Below, piece by piece: positions 1-8,475 of a stretch of DNA of 41,150 bases (positions are counted from its first letter, which is position 1; every line of letters begins with the position of its first letter). Under the pieces are notes generated by a model. That model was not told the DNA's origin and made no database searches. It saw nothing but the letters and a program-made list of their open reading frames with translations. The stretch lies in NCBI GenBank assembly GCA_919902735.1, contig CAKKRM010000199.1:1-41150 (forward strand). Direction: 5' to 3'. The translations under genes and the position numbers were made by a program. This DNA is from Anaerolineales bacterium. GTDB lineage: Bacteria; Chloroflexota; Anaerolineae; Anaerolineales; Villigracilaceae.

Positions 1-238
1 CCACGGCGAGGCGGGCGCGCAGGGCAATGCCTTCGGGGGTGATGATGTAACGCAGCTTCTTGCGCTCTGCACGCGAGACTTTGACCGCGCCTTTGGCGAT
101 GAGCCGCTTTAAATGCCAATTGACCGTGCCCACCGCCACGCCCAATTGCGTGGCAAGCGTGGACTGGTTGACATCGGGGTCGCTCTCGATTCGTTCGAGC
201 AGGGAAAGTTCGCGGAGTTCGTCGTTTGTTGATTCCAT
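1..238 (-). CDS. EPS-associated MarR-like winged-helix regulator (partial, C-terminus off the left edge)
   Basis: An ATG at 238 opens a minus-strand frame that runs off the window edge after 79 codons. The product begins MESTNDELRELSLLERI and has a winged-helix core: STLATQLGVAVGTVNWHLKRL is the helix-turn-helix and KLRYIITPEGIALRARL the wing and start of the next helix. The spacing resembles the small MarR-type regulators linked to exopolysaccharide loci (MarR_EPS family), in which the HTH is followed by a LTPKGI-like motif. That family assignment is from memory of its motifs. No good Shine-Dalgarno precedes the ATG. The promoter region carries a perfect 17-bp palindrome overlapping the -10 box, which suggests autoregulation. 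The same site occurs at the gmd promoter, so a role in controlling glycan genes is plausible but inferred. Confidence 0.8.
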   Translation of the reverse strand, partial: MESTNDELRELSLLERIESDPDVNQSTLATQLGVAVGTVNWHLKRLIAKGAVKVSRAERKKLRYIITPEGIALRARLAV

Positions 239-253
239 GGTTACAATTCAATC

Positions 254-276
254 CAAAATTCAGTGACTGAATTATA
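254..276 (-). promoter_or_regulatory. Promoter with palindromic operator of the EPS-type regulator
   Basis: Read on the minus strand, a TATAAT -10 box (271-276) is followed by the palindrome AATTCAGT-C-ACTGAATT (257-273), a perfect 8-1-8 inverted repeat that shares 3 bp with the -10 box. The regulator ATG lies 33 bp from the -10 edge. The same 23-bp stretch, with one mismatch, occurs at 20227-20249 in front of gmd. No good -35 hexamer is visible, which would fit a promoter needing help or a short-lived basal promoter. Binding by the adjacent regulator is inference. Confidence 0.65.
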
Positions 277-288
277 ACCCCGTTTTTT

Positions 289-359
289 GATTCACGATTT
301 ACGATTTTTGATTTACGATTCCCAACCTGTAACTTGTAACATTCAAACTTTCCAACCTT
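289..359. repeat. Degenerate 7-bp-period repeat, locus H1
   Basis: Successive words GATTCAC, GATTTAC, GATTTTT, GATTTAC, GATTCCC, then AACCTGT, AACTTGT, AACATTC follow one another with a strict 7-bp step. It lies between the divergent regulator and methyltransferase/GT2 genes and ends just before the -10 box at 370. Confidence 0.7.
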
Positions 360-369
360 AATATTCAGG

Positions 370-375
370 TAAAAT
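370..375 (+). promoter_or_regulatory. Candidate -10 box, leaderless start of the methyltransferase/GT2 gene
   Basis: TAAAAT is followed by nine bases (CATCCCGCC) and the ATG at 385. Transcription would begin at or very near the start codon, and there is no Shine-Dalgarno. The CCCGCC-ATG context is the same as at the thioesterase gene (33668-33682). Confidence 0.45.
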
Positions 376-384
376 CATCCCGCC

Positions 385-1818
385 ATGAATGTAAACCCGC
401 CTTTTGATGCAGCAGGCGTTGCATATCAACGCACCCGCAGCGCGCACTGGAATCAGGTTGCAAAAAAACGCGACCACTGGCGCGGACTGGGTCTCTGGTA
501 TCACCGCCGATTAAACGACATCTACAAATTTCTCGTCAACCCAAACCAGCGCATCCTCGAAATCGGCTGCGGAACGGGCAGTTTAATTGCACACCTGAAA
601 CCCTCCCACGGCGTCGGCGTGGATTTCTCCCCCGAAATGATCGCCCGCGCCAAGCAACGCCACCCTGAGATCGAATATCATCAACTGGATGCGCACGACC
701 TCTCCAGCCTCGAAGGCGCCTTCGATGTCATCATCTTCTCAGACACCGTCAACGACCTGTGGGATGTCCAGCGCGCGCTCGAAGGAGTCAAAAAATTCTG
801 CACACCGCAGACCCGTCTCATCCTGAATTTTTACAACCACCTTTGGCAGTTGCCGCTCAACATCGCGCAAAGCCTCAACCTCGCCGCGCCCATGCTCAGC
901 CAAAACTGGCTCACCCCCGAAGATGTAAATAACATGCTGCGCCTCGCTGGCTTTGAAAGCATCCGCACCCTATGCGAGGTTTTATGGCCCCTCCCTCTCG
1001 GCGGCTTCGCAGACCGCTATCTCGTTAAACTCTGGCCCTTCCACAGTTTTGGCTTATCCAATTTTGTGATCGCACGCCCCGCCCCCCAGCCAGTTAAAGA
1101 ACCGAGCGTTTCCGTTGTCGTCGCCGCGCGCAACGAAGCAGGCAACATCAGATCCATTTTCGAACGCCTGCCCAAAATGGGATCGAGAACCGAACTCATC
1201 TTCGTCGAAGGACATTCGCGTGACAACACCTTTCAAACCATTGCGGACGAAATTCCGCTTCACCCCCTAACCCCCAGCCTGCTCCTGCGCCAACCGGGCA
1301 TTGGCAAAGCGGACGCAATTCGACTCGGCTTCGAGAAAGCCTCCGGCGACATCCTCATGATCCTCGACGCAGACCTCACCGTCCCGCCCGAAGACCTGCC
1401 GCGTTTCTACGAAGCCATCACCACAGGCAAAGGCGAATTCATCAACGGCGTGCGTCTCGTCTACCCGATGGAAAAAGAAGCCATGCGCACCCTGAACTTC
1501 ATCGGCAACAAATTATTCAGCATGGCCTTCTCATGGATGCTCGGCCAGCCCATCAAAGACACCCTCTGCGGCACAAAAGTAATGTGGAAAAAAGACTACG
1601 AACAGATCGCCGCCAACCGCTCCTACTTCGGCGACTTCGACCCCTTCGGCGATTTCGACCTGATCTTCGGCGCGGCCAAACTCAACCGCAAAATTATTGA
1701 TCTCCCCATCCGCTACCGCGAACGTACCTACGGCGCCACCAACATCTCCCGCTGGAGACACGGCATTCTACTATTTCGAATGGTCGCATTCGCCGCGAGA
1801 CGGATCAAGTTTGTATAA
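385..1818 (+). CDS. Bifunctional SAM-dependent methyltransferase / GT2 glycosyltransferase fusion
   Basis: The 477-aa product has two domains. Residues ~20-220 are a class I Rossmann methyltransferase with SAM motif ILEIGCGTGSLIAHL near residue 52 and the acidic GVDFS strand after it. Residues ~235-477 are a GT-A family 2 glycosyltransferase starting at PSVSVVVAARNEAGN, with the nucleotide-sugar/metal motif DADLT and the donor-binding run GIGKADAIRLGFEKASGD. The GT2 half resembles dolichyl/polyprenyl-phosphate-sugar synthases but lacks the C-terminal TM pair. The start is the only ATG near the -10-like box at 370. The methyl acceptor is unknown; it could be the lipid, the sugar or a separate glycan substrate. 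A sequencing-derived fusion is unlikely, since the frame is continuous with an interdomain linker. Confidence 0.85.
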   Translation: MNVNPPFDAAGVAYQRTRSAHWNQVAKKRDHWRGLGLWYHRRLNDIYKFLVNPNQRILEIGCGTGSLIAHLKPSHGVGVDFSPEMIARAKQRHPEIEYHQLDAHDLSSLEGAFDVIIFSDTVNDLWDVQRALEGVKKFCTPQTRLILNFYNHLWQLPLNIAQSLNLAAPMLSQNWLTPEDVNNMLRLAGFESIRTLCEVLWPLPLGGFADRYLVKLWPFHSFGLSNFVIARPAPQPVKEPSVSVVVAARNEAGNIRSIFERLPKMGSRTELIFVEGHSRDNTFQTIADEIPLHPLTPSLLLRQPGIGKADAIRLGFEKASGDILMILDADLTVPPEDLPRFYEAITTGKGEFINGVRLVYPMEKEAMRTLNFIGNKLFSMAFSWMLGQPIKDTLCGTKVMWKKDYEQIAANRSYFGDFDPFGDFDLIFGAAKLNRKIIDLPIRYRERTYGATNISRWRHGILLFRMVAFAARRIKFV

Positions 1819-1868
1819 CACCCAATTACCAACGGAAGAACTCTTTGCCGAAAATTTTAACGCCAAGC

Positions 1869-1916
1869 CGCAAAGACGCGAAGTTTTATTTCCCTTTGGG
1901 CCTTCGCGTCTTTGCG
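1869..1916. repeat. Inverted repeat of CGCAAAGACGCGAAG words (family D)
   Basis: CGCAAAGACGCGAAG at 1869-1883 and its exact reverse complement at 1902-1916 form a 15-bp stem with an 18-base loop. Related CCGCAAAG/CTTTGCG words recur at 1995-2003 and at 31656-31727. It sits just downstream of the fusion gene and could end its transcript, although no T-run follows. Confidence 0.7.
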
Positions 1917-1957
1917 TTAGATGTTTTGGGCAAGTATCCCACCCTGCAGAGCGGAAT

Positions 1958-1988
1958 GCGTAAGGTGAGTTAGTAACTCACCTTACGC
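1958..1988. repeat. 31-bp near-perfect palindrome of TTACGC family (family C)
   Basis: GCGTAAGGTGAGTTA (1958-1972), a single G, then TAACTCACCTTACGC (1974-1988): 15-bp arms without mismatch. The first 18 bases recur at 34180-34197 and in reverse complement at 35678-35695, so this is a dispersed repeat and not a local operator. Confidence 0.75.
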
Positions 1989-2111
1989 AATTAACCGCAA
2001 AGAACACAGAGTTCTTTGAGCTTTTTCTCGTGATTTCTCTGTGAACTCTGTGGCAAATTTGCAGGGTGCGTAAGATGAGTGAATGAGTAAAACCTAAATC
2101 AAGGAATATCC

Positions 2112-2756
2112 ATGCCCCCAAAACTAAAACTGCTCCCCGCCGAAAAATACAAAGGCGTCAACGATCTCGACCCTATCAAATATTATTACTGGCCCGTCTT
2201 CGGAAAAATGTACCGCCGCCGCGTGGAACTGGCCCTGGGCGAATGCTCAGGCGGCGAGCGCATCCTCGAGGTTGGTTTTGGAACCGGGCTCGCCTTCCTC
2301 AACCTGCACGACAACTACAAGCAAATCCACGGCATAGACCTGACCGCCGATATCGAAGCCGTCCAATCCGTGTTCGAGCCAATGGGCATTCCGCTCTTCC
2401 TCAAAAACGGCGACGTGCTGGATATGCCCTATTATGAAGACAACACCTTCGACACGGTACTGATGATCAGCATATTGGAGCACCTAAAGCCGCTCGAGCT
2501 GGAGCAGGCCTTCGCGGAGGTGAAGCGCATCCTCAAGCCCGGCGGACAGATGGTGTACGGAACTCCCGTCGAAAAACCGTTCATGGTCTTCATGTTCAAA
2601 ATGCTGGGGCACAACATCCGCGACGAGCATTTTTCCACAGAAAAAGAGATCGCCGCCGCCGCGCACAAGGTTTTCGCCAAAGGGAAGGTAATCGAAATGA
2701 AAAGTACACCGCCCATTGCAGGCACGGTGTACACGGTTGGAAATTTTATAAAATGA
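2112..2756 (+). CDS. Class I SAM-dependent methyltransferase
   Basis: The 214-aa protein has the Rossmann SAM-binding motif ILEVGFGTGLAFLNL near residue 50, the acidic strand end IHGIDLT, and a UbiE/BioC-like core: DTVLMISILEHLKPLE followed by EVKRILKPGGQMVYGTP. The nearest recognisable shapes are small-molecule or phospholipid methyltransferases of the Methyltransf_11 group; the acceptor cannot be told from sequence. An AAGGAA Shine-Dalgarno stands six bases before the ATG. It follows the methyltransferase/GT2 fusion on the same strand after a 293-bp repeat island and converges on the GT39-like gene, the two stop codons being joined by a palindrome. Confidence 0.8.
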   Translation: MPPKLKLLPAEKYKGVNDLDPIKYYYWPVFGKMYRRRVELALGECSGGERILEVGFGTGLAFLNLHDNYKQIHGIDLTADIEAVQSVFEPMGIPLFLKNGDVLDMPYYEDNTFDTVLMISILEHLKPLELEQAFAEVKRILKPGGQMVYGTPVEKPFMVFMFKMLGHNIRDEHFSTEKEIAAAAHKVFAKGKVIEMKSTPPIAGTVYTVGNFIK

Positions 2757-2778
2757 TAAAGTGACCGTCACTTTATCA
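2754..2778. terminator. Palindrome joining two convergent stop codons, possible bidirectional terminator
   Basis: TGATAAAGTGAC, one central base, then GTCACTTTATCA form a 12-bp perfect stem. Its outer ends are the TGA stop codons of the methyltransferase (2754-2756) and of the convergent minus-strand gene (2776-2778). There is no T-run on either side, so intrinsic termination is uncertain. Confidence 0.45.
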
Positions 2779-4419
2779 ACGCACTCTCTCGTAAATCCGT
2801 ATCTGCGGGTTGACCGCAGAAATGAAAACATGCGGCAAATAGGGGGGCAAATCGTAAGTAAATTCCCTTATCAACTCGAAGGACGCAGCCTCGCCTGCCA
2901 GCAATCGCTTGAAGAAATCACATTCCACAAGATTGGTCTCGCAAACCGATTCGGTGTAAAAGCGGTTATAGGTATAACTGTCGATCAAAAAATAATCGGT
3001 GTCGCGCTCCAGCAATCCCTGCCCGCCCAGGTTGTATTCGTAACGTCCGCCCGTGGGTACAATGTCCGCCGGGTACTTCACAAAGTAGATCGGGTAGTTA
3101 TGCGCCCGCTCGAATTGCTTTTTGTTCACAAGCGGGGGATACAACGTATATTCAAGGCTTTGCCCATACCCGCGCATCGACTCAATATATTCACCCGCAG
3201 GGATGCGTGCATCGTTCGCGAACAGCAGGGCAATGCTCACCAGACGCAGCCCTGAATAAGCCAGGCCGAAAACCAACAGCGTAAGAACAGCCCAATGGAC
3301 AGCGGCCAGCTTCCGTCTTGAAGCGAGGCGTAGAACTTCATCCATAAATAACGCGCCAAGAATCGCCAGAAACGGCACAAAGGGAATAAAGTACCGTTCG
3401 ATGTAATTGATGGATACCAGGAACGGCAAATCGAAGATCAACACAGCCGCCATGAAGACGCCCACACCCTGCGCCTGTTTGCCTTCAAAAGAACCCCTCC
3501 CCATTTTCCACAGGATGAGCCGCCCCGCAAACCAAAGGAAAGCGAAGATAAACAGATAATACGCGAAGATTCCCACCGCGCTTTTGAACACCCCCCATTG
3601 ACCGAACAGCCCAATCGCCGCGCTGGAATTGAATCCATACTGCGGATAATTCCGCAGGGAGGGAATCACATTCATAAAATAATACACGGGGGCAAACAAG
3701 GCCTTCGGCGTGCCCAGCCCATATCCCAAATAGGAAATCAGGCCGCCCAAAACAAGGCTGCCAAACATGGCAAGCCAGCGGGCTGCAATCTCGCGCCAGT
3801 TTACGATCAAATACACCGCCACAGGCAGAAGAATGAGACTCCCACCCGTGTACTTGCTCGAAGCCGCCAACCCCACCGAAAAGAAGCAAGCATACAACCA
3901 CAACCTTGAATTGGTATATTGATACTTGATCACAAAATACACACAAAGGATGGCAAACAACTGCAAATAAAGATCGTTATGGGCAAAGCGTCCATTTGCC
4001 GCCGCCACACCGCTGGCAACGTAAAACAAGCCAGCCAATGCCGAGATGCGTTTGTTCGCGCCGATCATGCGCGCAGTGGAGTAAACCAAAGCGCCGGCTA
4101 ATGCTCCAAGTAAACAGGAAAACGAACGCGCCGCCACGATGAACGCAAAGCTCGAACGCCCCGTTCCATACACAAGCGAACCAATGACGTACATCACGTA
4201 CTTGGGCAACGAAGGATAATTGAAGTCCGGTTCGGTTACATCGAAGATCATTTCCCCGCGCAGGGCGCTGTCCACGCGCCAAACCAATTCATCCGGGTTC
4301 CACAACGCAGGCGCGCCCCAACTCACCCCCGGCAGGGAAACCGCAAAGAACAGCAAAAAAATAAAAAGCGGTATCGAAAATTCATACCGCGAAAAAAATG
4401 AATTCAACTTATTTTGCAT
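2776..4419 (-). CDS. GT39/ArnT-like polytopic membrane glycosyltransferase
   Basis: The 547-aa protein has an N-terminal TM segment (13-32), then an extracytoplasmic loop with the acidic pair D43-E44 in NPDELVW, as in the first loop of PMT/ArnT GT-C enzymes where such an Asp is catalytic. About ten further hydrophobic segments follow to residue ~395, then a soluble tail of ~150 residues with three Cys in SVCETNLVECDF. Members of this family use polyprenyl-phosphate sugars on the outer face of the membrane; the acceptor here is unknown. It begins 15 bp after the methyltransferase at 4435 and is probably the last gene of the minus-strand glycan run. Confidence 0.75.
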   Translation of the reverse strand: MQNKLNSFFSRYEFSIPLFIFLLFFAVSLPGVSWGAPALWNPDELVWRVDSALRGEMIFDVTEPDFNYPSLPKYVMYVIGSLVYGTGRSSFAFIVAARSFSCLLGALAGALVYSTARMIGANKRISALAGLFYVASGVAAANGRFAHNDLYLQLFAILCVYFVIKYQYTNSRLWLYACFFSVGLAASSKYTGGSLILLPVAVYLIVNWREIAARWLAMFGSLVLGGLISYLGYGLGTPKALFAPVYYFMNVIPSLRNYPQYGFNSSAAIGLFGQWGVFKSAVGIFAYYLFIFAFLWFAGRLILWKMGRGSFEGKQAQGVGVFMAAVLIFDLPFLVSINYIERYFIPFVPFLAILGALFMDEVLRLASRRKLAAVHWAVLTLLVFGLAYSGLRLVSIALLFANDARIPAGEYIESMRGYGQSLEYTLYPPLVNKKQFERAHNYPIYFVKYPADIVPTGGRYEYNLGGQGLLERDTDYFLIDSYTYNRFYTESVCETNLVECDFFKRLLAGEAASFELIREFTYDLPPYLPHVFISAVNPQIRIYERVR

Positions 4420-4434
4420 CCGAAAAGCTCCGCG

Positions 4435-5256
4435 CTATTTTGGCTGGCTCGCGATCACATGGATCAACGTCACCGCATCCACAGCCTCATCCCCCGTTTT
4501 GAACTCCGCGCGAATCTGCGCCCTCGCCCCGCGAAATTCACCCGTCAACCGCTCCAACACCGTGATTTCCACTTTCGCAAAATTTGCATCAAAGATACGC
4601 CGATAATCGCCCAATCGAAAACGGTTCAAATTACTGGTGGGGTTCAGGAGTTTTTTCCACACGCTTTCAGAATACTTCAACATCTCGAACGGATAATTAA
4701 AATAATGATCGCGCAAATCCACAAAATGCAAATGCACGCCCTGCGGCGCGGTCAATTTCGCCAGCGCATTTGTGATGCCGGCCACGTCATCCAAATGCTC
4801 AAAGACCGAAGTGCTGAGGATGACATCCACCTGCGCGGCCTGCTTCTGGATTTGCCCCTCGCGGATATCTCCATGCAGCAGCGTGATGAATTCGCTTCGC
4901 GGCCTAACCCCAGCCTGCTCGAGTTTCAGATAGTCTTCATACGCTGGCAGTAATTCCCGGTTGCGCTCGTCATCCAGCAAAACAAAGTGATCGCACAACA
5001 CCACATGCGCCGCGCCGCGCTTCAGCAGATCCACACCCACTGCAAAACGGCCACCATACCCAAAGACCAGAACCCGCTTCCCGTTAATAGACCGGCCACA
5101 GGCTGTCAACACATCTAGATATTGTTTGACCGCCGCGGATGGATCGCTCGACTCCAAACCAGGGCGGATAATCCACCTGCGTTTCAAAAGAAAGCGGGCT
5201 GCATTTTCAGGCACAAAATGGCGGACAAGACGGAGAAAAAAATACTTGAAATTCAC
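4435..5256 (-). CDS. Class I SAM-dependent methyltransferase (GTG start)
   Basis: I place the start at the GTG at 5256, giving 273 aa: AAGGAA lies seven bases upstream and overlaps the TAA of the preceding gene (5267-5269). A longer frame back to 5328 would run through the upstream gene. The Rossmann motif is KRVLVFGYGGRFAVGVDLL, followed by the adenine-binding acidic segment HVVLCDH and the strand DVILSTSVFEHLDDV. The C-terminal half carries HFVDLRDHYFNYPFEML, a His/Asp-rich segment of unknown role. The context between GT-C membrane proteins suggests methylation of a sugar or glycan end, which is inferred. Confidence 0.75.
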   Translation of the reverse strand: MNFKYFFLRLVRHFVPENAARFLLKRRWIIRPGLESSDPSAAVKQYLDVLTACGRSINGKRVLVFGYGGRFAVGVDLLKRGAAHVVLCDHFVLLDDERNRELLPAYEDYLKLEQAGVRPRSEFITLLHGDIREGQIQKQAAQVDVILSTSVFEHLDDVAGITNALAKLTAPQGVHLHFVDLRDHYFNYPFEMLKYSESVWKKLLNPTSNLNRFRLGDYRRIFDANFAKVEITVLERLTGEFRGARAQIRAEFKTGDEAVDAVTLIHVIASQPK

Positions 5257-5266
5257 AAAGATTTCC

Positions 5267-7336
5267 TTATGGCAGTTGGGCAGGGCAATTTGTCGGTTGA
5301 TGTTTTGGCACAAGCAATTGCACGCCAACTTCCTTCAGGGTAATTTTTGGCTCATAGTAACACAAGAGCGGGTTGGAGACCCACTTTACCCAGGCATTAT
5401 TCTCTTCGCCAAATTGATAGGAACTGTCTTTAATGGGAGACCGCAGGGGTTCAGAAATAATCAATGCAAACCGCTGCACAGAAATATCCAGATAAAAATT
5501 TTCGAAGTACGCAGAATTCGAACTTAATGCCTCATCCATTAAAAATTTCTTTTCATACTCGGCCACAAGAGGTACATTGGTAATGAAGCCAAACGTCAGC
5601 AATTGCCGTTGATCCAGGAAGAGCACCTCACCGCCCTGGGATTGCGCGAGCGCCACTTCGGCGCGTATGGTTTTTAGGGCCGCATCTGTCACGGCCTGGG
5701 TCGGGTACATGTCCAGGGATTTTTCAGTTGGCGCATCTGTCAATATCATAAGCCACGATGCATCTTCACCGAAATTATGGGAACGCATTACTTCCACTGA
5801 CCGAAGCCCTGGCAGGGTTAAAGATAATACAAGCGCGAGTTTTATCCAAAAGGGAAAGGCGTCGATTTTTGCAAACCACTCTTCCGTGTTTCTCCTCCAT
5901 GCAATTGCCATGGTGAACACAAGGCCGATCAAAAACATATCCATGTTATGCAAGTCGCCGCCGCCGCCTATTTTTGTGCTCACAACCAATCCGACCATAA
6001 GGAAAGCGAGCAAAGGGAGTGTAATTGCCAATGCCTGCCACATATTCAAAGCCCATTTTTTACGAACGGCCAGATGGAATAATATAACGATCAAAGGCAA
6101 TGTGGCAATCGATAAACCGGCAAGAATCCCTGTGCCATAAGTCGCATTGGGGAACAGGCGATACCAGAGCAGGGGCTGATCAGAAACGATTGACGCGATA
6201 TCACCGACGGAAACCGCCGTCCCTGCGCTTGCGTTGCTTGCAAAAAAATCTACAATTTTAGGAACAACGTATCCACCCACTGCGCCAGCCAGACTCAATA
6301 AAATTGCGCGAATCCACGAATTGCGATCCAGCTTCTTATTTTGCAAAACCGCGCCTGCCAGTTCGAGCATACCAATCCACATGCCCGGGGCAAACAGCCA
6401 GGTAAAACGGCTTTGTTCGGCTGCATACCCTGTCAGCGTGATAAGAGGAAGCGCAAGCCAAAGCGGCCGCTGCCAGATTAAAGCAACCGCCGCCGCGCAA
6501 AAAACAAGGGGCGGATGAATCGGTCCCTGCTTCAGAAAGATCAAAACCCACAAAGCAGCCAACAGCCACATCTTCTTATCGGAACGGATAAAACGAAAGA
6601 TTGCAATACCAAGTAAAAGATAGGGAATAAGCACGGTTAATGCAATCCAGAAGCGTTCCATACCAATCGTAACGCCAGGGAATATAAAAGGCAGGCCGCC
6701 TATAAATTTCCTGCCAATATCCAATAGCACAACAATTTCGCGGTCGGCAGGGTAATCATACAAATGCCTGCCAAACAGGATCGAATAATCCCACATGCGA
6801 TTGCCTTCAGACCAGCCCAGCGAAAAGGGATAATCCGTCACATTCATAAAGGGTTCCATAATGACAAACAAGCTGGAGGTTAAAAGAATTGCGGCAACAA
6901 ACTCATTCCAACTGAACAAGGCGTTTCCCCGTTTCATAAAGAAGGCAAGCGTTAAGACCACAAAAAACCATATTAATACGCGCATATAAATATCGTTGAA
7001 AACCAATCCCCATGGCGTATATTGAAAAAACCACACAGGCGCTATAAAAACCAGCAAGGCGGCAAGCCAGCGCATATATCCCATTCGTTCACGAAAGGCA
7101 GTCATCCTGTCAAAAAGGGATTGAAATCTTTCCTGCCGCCACAACAAAAAGATTGCAAGAACGATAGCGCACACACCAACTGCCATGTAAACAAGAAATG
7201 CCGCTCCCCATTTTAGGGAATACTCACCCCGCCATGTTCCCGTTCCCCAGGCAATGTTCTGGAATCCAAAACAGGATTTAACGATGAGGTAGATAAAAAT
7301 AATCAATATCGAAAATCTGTCGAAATTTTTCTTCAT
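5267..7336 (-). CDS. Large polytopic membrane protein, GT-C-like, function unknown
   Basis: The 689-aa product has about twelve strongly hydrophobic segments from residue 8 to ~500, an acidic extracytoplasmic loop with GWSEGNRMWDYS near residue 175, and a soluble C-terminal region of about 170 residues. That outline is usual for GT-C glycosyltransferases and for proteins that build or trim surface glycans, but I do not recognise a named family and see no certain catalytic residue. A TTGGAG Shine-Dalgarno precedes the ATG at 7336. The stop overlaps the ribosome-binding site of the methyltransferase that follows, so the two are translationally linked. Confidence 0.7.
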   Translation of the reverse strand: MKKNFDRFSILIIFIYLIVKSCFGFQNIAWGTGTWRGEYSLKWGAAFLVYMAVGVCAIVLAIFLLWRQERFQSLFDRMTAFRERMGYMRWLAALLVFIAPVWFFQYTPWGLVFNDIYMRVLIWFFVVLTLAFFMKRGNALFSWNEFVAAILLTSSLFVIMEPFMNVTDYPFSLGWSEGNRMWDYSILFGRHLYDYPADREIVVLLDIGRKFIGGLPFIFPGVTIGMERFWIALTVLIPYLLLGIAIFRFIRSDKKMWLLAALWVLIFLKQGPIHPPLVFCAAAVALIWQRPLWLALPLITLTGYAAEQSRFTWLFAPGMWIGMLELAGAVLQNKKLDRNSWIRAILLSLAGAVGGYVVPKIVDFFASNASAGTAVSVGDIASIVSDQPLLWYRLFPNATYGTGILAGLSIATLPLIVILFHLAVRKKWALNMWQALAITLPLLAFLMVGLVVSTKIGGGGDLHNMDMFLIGLVFTMAIAWRRNTEEWFAKIDAFPFWIKLALVLSLTLPGLRSVEVMRSHNFGEDASWLMILTDAPTEKSLDMYPTQAVTDAALKTIRAEVALAQSQGGEVLFLDQRQLLTFGFITNVPLVAEYEKKFLMDEALSSNSAYFENFYLDISVQRFALIISEPLRSPIKDSSYQFGEENNAWVKWVSNPLLCYYEPKITLKEVGVQLLVPKHQPTNCPAQLP

Positions 7337-7452
7337 CGACGCACTCCAAAGGGCGGTTGATTAATCCAGGCCAGCTTCACAAAAAAATACAGCTTAACAT
7401 GTTATTTTTTTACACAGGTTGTTTGCGCAAGAACATCAGCCTCAAGCGGCAA

Positions 7453-8469
7453 TCACTTAGCCTTTCCTGATGAACGGTTCTGGAGAAATGGATAGAGAGG
7501 CAAGTATATTAATATTACCAAATTAGTTAAATAAAAAAGCAGGCGCATACCTACCAAAACTGTCGCTAATTGCCCCTGGGGAAAGCCAAATAATTTGAAG
7601 AAATATAAAGAAGCAACTTCACTAAGCCCCAGGCCGCCAAATACCTGGACGGGAATAATTGAAAGCAATTGAAGCATGGAACTTACAAAGACAACCACCC
7701 ACATCGTAACTGGAAGGTTGAAAGTGTGTAAGGAACTATAGGTCCAGGTAAAGGTGAGGATTAAATATATACAGGAGAGTCCGCTGGCGGTCAACATGAT
7801 GCGGATCACATCCTTTTGCTCGAAGTCAGCCAGCGCGCCTGCAAACTCAAGCAGGCGTTGGGTCAGTCGAAATTTCAGCAAACCGGTTCGTTCAAGGATA
7901 CCGCGCAGAATACCAACAAATTTACGACGTAGAAGAACTGTCGCTCCAAAAACAGCCAGGCCAGCGCCGATCAAGACGATCAAAAATAGAACGAGATTGT
8001 GAACAGCCTCAACCTGACCCCAAACGAACAACAGGGAGATAATCAACCCAAGCCAGATCGCAATTAAGTCCCCGACTTTTGTAATTATGAAAACAGAAGC
8101 GCTCCGTCTCACTTTGATGCCTTGTTCAGCCCTTAATGCGGTCAAGTAAGCAGCGATGCCCGCACTGGATGCGACAAAATTTGAGACTGCATTCTGTAAG
8201 ATCACCACACTCAAGATTTGCAAATAAGGGAAATCGGTATCAAACAGCACATGATATTGCCAGGCTTTTAGCATGGAAAGCAGGAGGAACAAAACGAAAG
8301 TTGCCCACAGCCAGATCCAGGAGACTTGAGCGGCAAGTCCCGACAATTCGGATAGACTGGTCTTGGAAAGCAAAAAAACAGCCAAGCTCAGCCCTAAAAC
8401 TATTTTGGCAATCAACCAGATCGAGTTTTTTTTCAGTTCTGGCGAGGTGGGGGGGATTGGAATCTCCAT
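7453..8469 (-). CDS. UPF0104 / LPG-synthase-TM-like membrane protein (AglD C-domain family)
   Basis: The 338-aa protein has eight or so TM segments and the family features: an N-terminal positively charged lead, the LSMLKAWQYHVLF segment, NAVSNFVASSAGIAAYLTALR, and a late glycine-rich VFGGLGLSEVASLYFF. The family covers the membrane half of lysylphosphatidylglycerol synthase and of AglD; roles include lipid or lipid-linked sugar transfer across the membrane. The neighbours are a GT4 (stop six bases upstream) and glycan genes, which favours handling of a lipid-linked sugar. A GGGGG run precedes the ATG by about nine bases. Confidence 0.8.
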   Translation of the reverse strand: MEIPIPPTSPELKKNSIWLIAKIVLGLSLAVFLLSKTSLSELSGLAAQVSWIWLWATFVLFLLLSMLKAWQYHVLFDTDFPYLQILSVVILQNAVSNFVASSAGIAAYLTALRAEQGIKVRRSASVFIITKVGDLIAIWLGLIISLLFVWGQVEAVHNLVLFLIVLIGAGLAVFGATVLLRRKFVGILRGILERTGLLKFRLTQRLLEFAGALADFEQKDVIRIMLTASGLSCIYLILTFTWTYSSLHTFNLPVTMWVVVFVSSMLQLLSIIPVQVFGGLGLSEVASLYFFKLFGFPQGQLATVLVGMRLLFYLTNLVILIYLPLYPFLQNRSSGKAK

Positions 8470-8475
8470 AAATAT

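Larger units (their letters stand above)
1819..2111. other. Intergenic repeat island between two methyltransferase genes
   Basis: The 293-bp gap holds three inverted repeats and no convincing gene: a 15-bp stem (1869-1883 with 1902-1916), a nearly perfect palindrome (1958-1988) and a 10-bp stem of CACAGAG words (2005-2014 with 2043-2052). The next gene has its own Shine-Dalgarno (AAGGAA, 2101-2106). Confidence 0.7.

Noticed and set aside
289-359. Heptad tracts as CRISPR arrays
   Set aside because: Units are 7 bp without spacers, and no cas gene is present.
1697-1963. An 88-codon plus-strand frame at the end of the methyltransferase/GT2 gene
   Set aside because: It shifts frame over the conserved GT2 end and continues through repeat DNA.
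2761-3255. A 164-codon plus-strand frame opposite the GT39-like gene
   Set aside because: It lies over a coding region with clear family features, and it begins inside the palindrome joining two stop codons.
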